Shown here: one piece after another, positions 62,536-64,000 of the stretch
Numbering within the stretch: position 1 is the stretch's first letter
How the letters are laid out: the number at the start of each line of letters is the position of its first letter
Virus record (IMG/VR): IMGVR_UViG_3300044730_001993
Coordinates: 1-64,000 of that record
Reading direction: 5' to 3' (one strand)
From: a virus
DNA length: 64,000 nucleotides
The notes under the pieces: model-generated
The model's database searches: none
What the model was told of the DNA's origin: nothing
Seen by the model: the letters and a program-made list of their open reading frames with translations, nothing else
Program-made: the position numbers and the translations under genes

Positions 62536-62735
62536 TTCGTGATGCGGACGACCTTCCACCCCTGCACGCTGGCGTTCATGCGGAGGAGGCCGTGCGCCGC
62601 CTTGCCCGCCGTCATGCGGACCTTGCCACTCTCGTCGATGGCGGCGATCCACCCGGCCTTCGGGGCGCGGCCGAAGCAACCGCGCATATCTTCGAGTGCC
62701 TTCGCGAGCGAAACCGTGTCGGTCGTGTTCTTCAT
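62532..62735 (-). CDS. Small protein, unknown
   Basis: 67 aa. SLAKALEDMRGCFGRAPKAG then WIAAIDESGKVRMTAG. Own promoter. Not recognised. Confidence 0.6.
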   Translation of the reverse strand: MKNTTDTVSLAKALEDMRGCFGRAPKAGWIAAIDESGKVRMTAGKAAHGLLRMNASVQGWKVVRITK

Positions 62736-62743
62736 GGTGTCTC

Positions 62744-62773
62744 TTCTACGCCCGTCGGGGCGCCGTTCTTTAC
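62744..62773 (-). promoter_or_regulatory. Element-type promoter
   Basis: GTAAAG, 18 bases, GTAGAA, then 8 bases to ATG 62735. Confidence 0.65.
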
Positions 62774-62782
62774 GACGCCCGA

Positions 62783-63010
62783 TCATTTTTCCGCGCAGTG
62801 CTCGCAGTCGCACGGCTCGGCGCTCACCACGTCGCGCAGGAGCGCCGCTACGGACTCGCGGTGTACGCAGTGCGTCCCCTCGTACGCCCACCCCGGACGC
62901 AACTCCGCCCACAAGCTAGGCACTTCATCGACCGTCTCGTCCCACGCCGAGAGAACGCGCGGGTGCGCGAGGATTTTCTGCCACGACTTCGTTTTCGTAG
63001 GATTGCGCAT
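62783..63010 (-). CDS. Small protein with RNP start and Cys/His end
   Basis: 75 aa, near-leaderless. Starts MRNPTKTKSW. Ends VVSAEPCDCEHCAEK with Cys-x-Cys-x2-Cys, possibly zinc-binding. Not recognised. Confidence 0.6.
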   Translation of the reverse strand: MRNPTKTKSWQKILAHPRVLSAWDETVDEVPSLWAELRPGWAYEGTHCVHRESVAALLRDVVSAEPCDCEHCAEK

Positions 63011-63016
63011 GCGCAG

Positions 63017-63046
63017 TTATACGCACCGCAACGACCCGCTTCTTAC
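63017..63046 (-). promoter_or_regulatory. Element-type promoter
   Basis: GTAAGA, 18 bases, GTATAA, then 6 bases to ATG 63010. Confidence 0.5.
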
Positions 63047-63079
63047 ACGCCCCCGAAGTTTTCTTCGAGCGGGCAGAGC

Positions 63080-64000
63080 CTACCGCGTGCGGCGCCGCAC
63101 GGACCGGCGACCGTTCTGCTCGCTCCTGCGGTCGTCGGGCAACTGGCCCACCGAGAACAGGTTGCGGTCGGGTTCGCCCTCGCGCGGGAGCGGGCGCTTG
63201 CGCCAGTACATCACGAGGCGACGGAACGCATCGAGTTCCCGCTGCGCAGACGCGATCGTGGCTTCGATGCGCTCGCGGTCGAACTTCTTCGTCGCGTTCT
63301 CGGCGGCGCGCTGCATCGACTCGATCAACTCGCCGAGCGCGGCGACGTTCTTCACCGTGCCCGCGGGCGACAACTCGAAGGGCGGGAACGCAACGCCGTC
63401 GCAACGTCCCTCGATGCCGCCCTGATAGCGGGGGCGCTCGTAGCCGTGCAGCACCATCACGGGGAGGTCGCCGCGCCCAGCTTCGAGCTTGATGTTGCGG
63501 AAACACACGGGGCACGTTCCGGTGTTGTCGCGAGTCCGCGCCTCCGCGGGAACGTGCTCCTCGACGTTCAGGAAACGATTCACGCGCGCAACCCAGTCGG
63601 TCTCTTCGTCGAGCCACGAGGTCAACTCGTACGTCGAGACACCGGGCGCGCGACGCTTGCGACCGCTGGTTACGTCTACGACGTAGGTGCCGTGGCCCCG
63701 CATCGGCAGAAGCTCCACGGACTTGCCGTCGAGCGATGCGCGGATCGCGTCGACCGCGACGACGCCCTCGTAGGTGACGTACCAGTAGCCATGCGCGACG
63801 TCTTCGGCGCTTCGGCGAACGTCGGAGAGGAACACGGCGCCCGACTTGAACTTCGCGGGGATCTTGTCGACCACGCGAGTGCGGAGCGCGCTGGCGAGCG
63901 TCGCGAAACTCTCTTCGTCGTCGGCGTATGCGTGCGCTGGCCTGTTGTCTCCGACGCGAGCGAGCGCGACGAACTCCTCCGCGTGCCCACCGATCGCTTC
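63080..64000 (-). CDS. Tagged protein with CPVC / HGYxRP domain, 5' end outside window
   Basis: At least 306 codons; the frame stays open to the window edge (reading upstream of a GTG at 63874 as EEFVALARVGDN...), so the start is not in the window. Contains GTCPVCFRNIKLEAGRGDLP then VMVLHGYERPRYQGGIEG and VAFPPFELSPAG, a zinc-type domain I recall from phage and bacterial proteins (Cys-x2-Cys, H-G-Y-x-R-P, P-F-E-x-S). A coiled coil follows (RIEATIASAQRELDAFRRLV). Ends in the tag SEQNGRRSVRRRTR. Confidence 0.65.
   Translation of the reverse strand, partial: EAIGGHAEEFVALARVGDNRPAHAYADDEESFATLASALRTRVVDKIPAKFKSGAVFLSDVRRSAEDVAHGYWYVTYEGVVAVDAIRASLDGKSVELLPMRGHGTYVVDVTSGRKRRAPGVSTYELTSWLDEETDWVARVNRFLNVEEHVPAEARTRDNTGTCPVCFRNIKLEAGRGDLPVMVLHGYERPRYQGGIEGRCDGVAFPPFELSPAGTVKNVAALGELIESMQRAAENATKKFDRERIEATIASAQRELDAFRRLVMYWRKRPLPREGEPDRNLFSVGQLPDDRRSEQNGRRSVRRRTR

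Overview
This is a gene-dense, high-GC window of about 120 mostly small genes. Genes are packed tightly, usually with stop and start codons overlapping by 1 to 4 bases, and there is no gap above about 200 bases. It most likely belongs to a large tailed phage, or a phage-plasmid or prophage. The phage evidence is two giant repeat-built tail-fibre-like proteins, a third fibre-like protein, a membrane-anchored zinc endolysin, an XhlA-like coiled-coil membrane protein, and a virion-type WLLWGG domain. It also carries a tyrosine integrase. No terminase, portal, capsid, tRNA, rRNA or CRISPR array is visible. The small lipoprotein at 51972 (lipobox LLNAC followed by Asp/Ala-rich sequence) resembles lipoproteins of Myxococcota, so a myxobacterial host is possible; this is inference only.

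Layout. 1-2.4 kb: small regulators and the integrase. 2.4-11.2 kb: small unknown genes with an ADP-ribosyltransferase-like (ART-like) protein, a kinase-like protein and a histone-H1-like protein. 11.3-14.1 kb: a four-gene plus-strand operon. 14.1-21.2 kb: a long minus-strand run of small genes, including small winged-helix-like proteins. 21.3-24.6 kb: duplicated promoter, leader and gene cassettes. 25-31 kb: a response-regulator/membrane-protein pair and a plus-strand operon. 31-34.5 kb: an ECF sigma factor continuous in frame with a ParB-like protein, opposite a ribbon-helix-helix regulator. 34.5-47.6 kb: fibres, endolysin, and a PAS / coiled-coil membrane / receiver trio. 47.6-60.3 kb: multidomain proteins (kinase-like, ART-like, helicase, phosphoesterase). 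60.3-64 kb: more small genes.

Three features tie the window together. First, about 35 starts are preceded by one non-coding element: a -35-like box (mostly GTAAAG, GTAAGG or nTGAAn), 17-18 bases, then a -10-like box GTAnnA, commonly only 5-9 bases before the start codon. It looks like an ECF-type promoter giving leaderless mRNAs, and the sigma factor encoded here is the natural candidate to read it. A second group of genes has ordinary sigma70-like boxes, also only 6-10 bases from the start. Second, about 20 otherwise unrelated proteins carry a short basic tag ending in Asn-Gly or Asn-Pro (for example KNGRRS) at an end or between domains. The tagged set includes ART-like, kinase-like, helicase and zinc proteins, so a set of tagged, possibly virion-borne, effectors is proposed. 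Third, ORFs that would normally be separate genes are joined in frame (sigma-ParB, 30393-31232, 50664-51857), and the first two have an internal promoter and ribosome-binding site.

Starts were chosen from these promoter boxes, Shine-Dalgarno sequences and stop/start overlaps, so many differ from the longest ORF. Functions are assigned only where motifs could be read by eye. No database search was possible.
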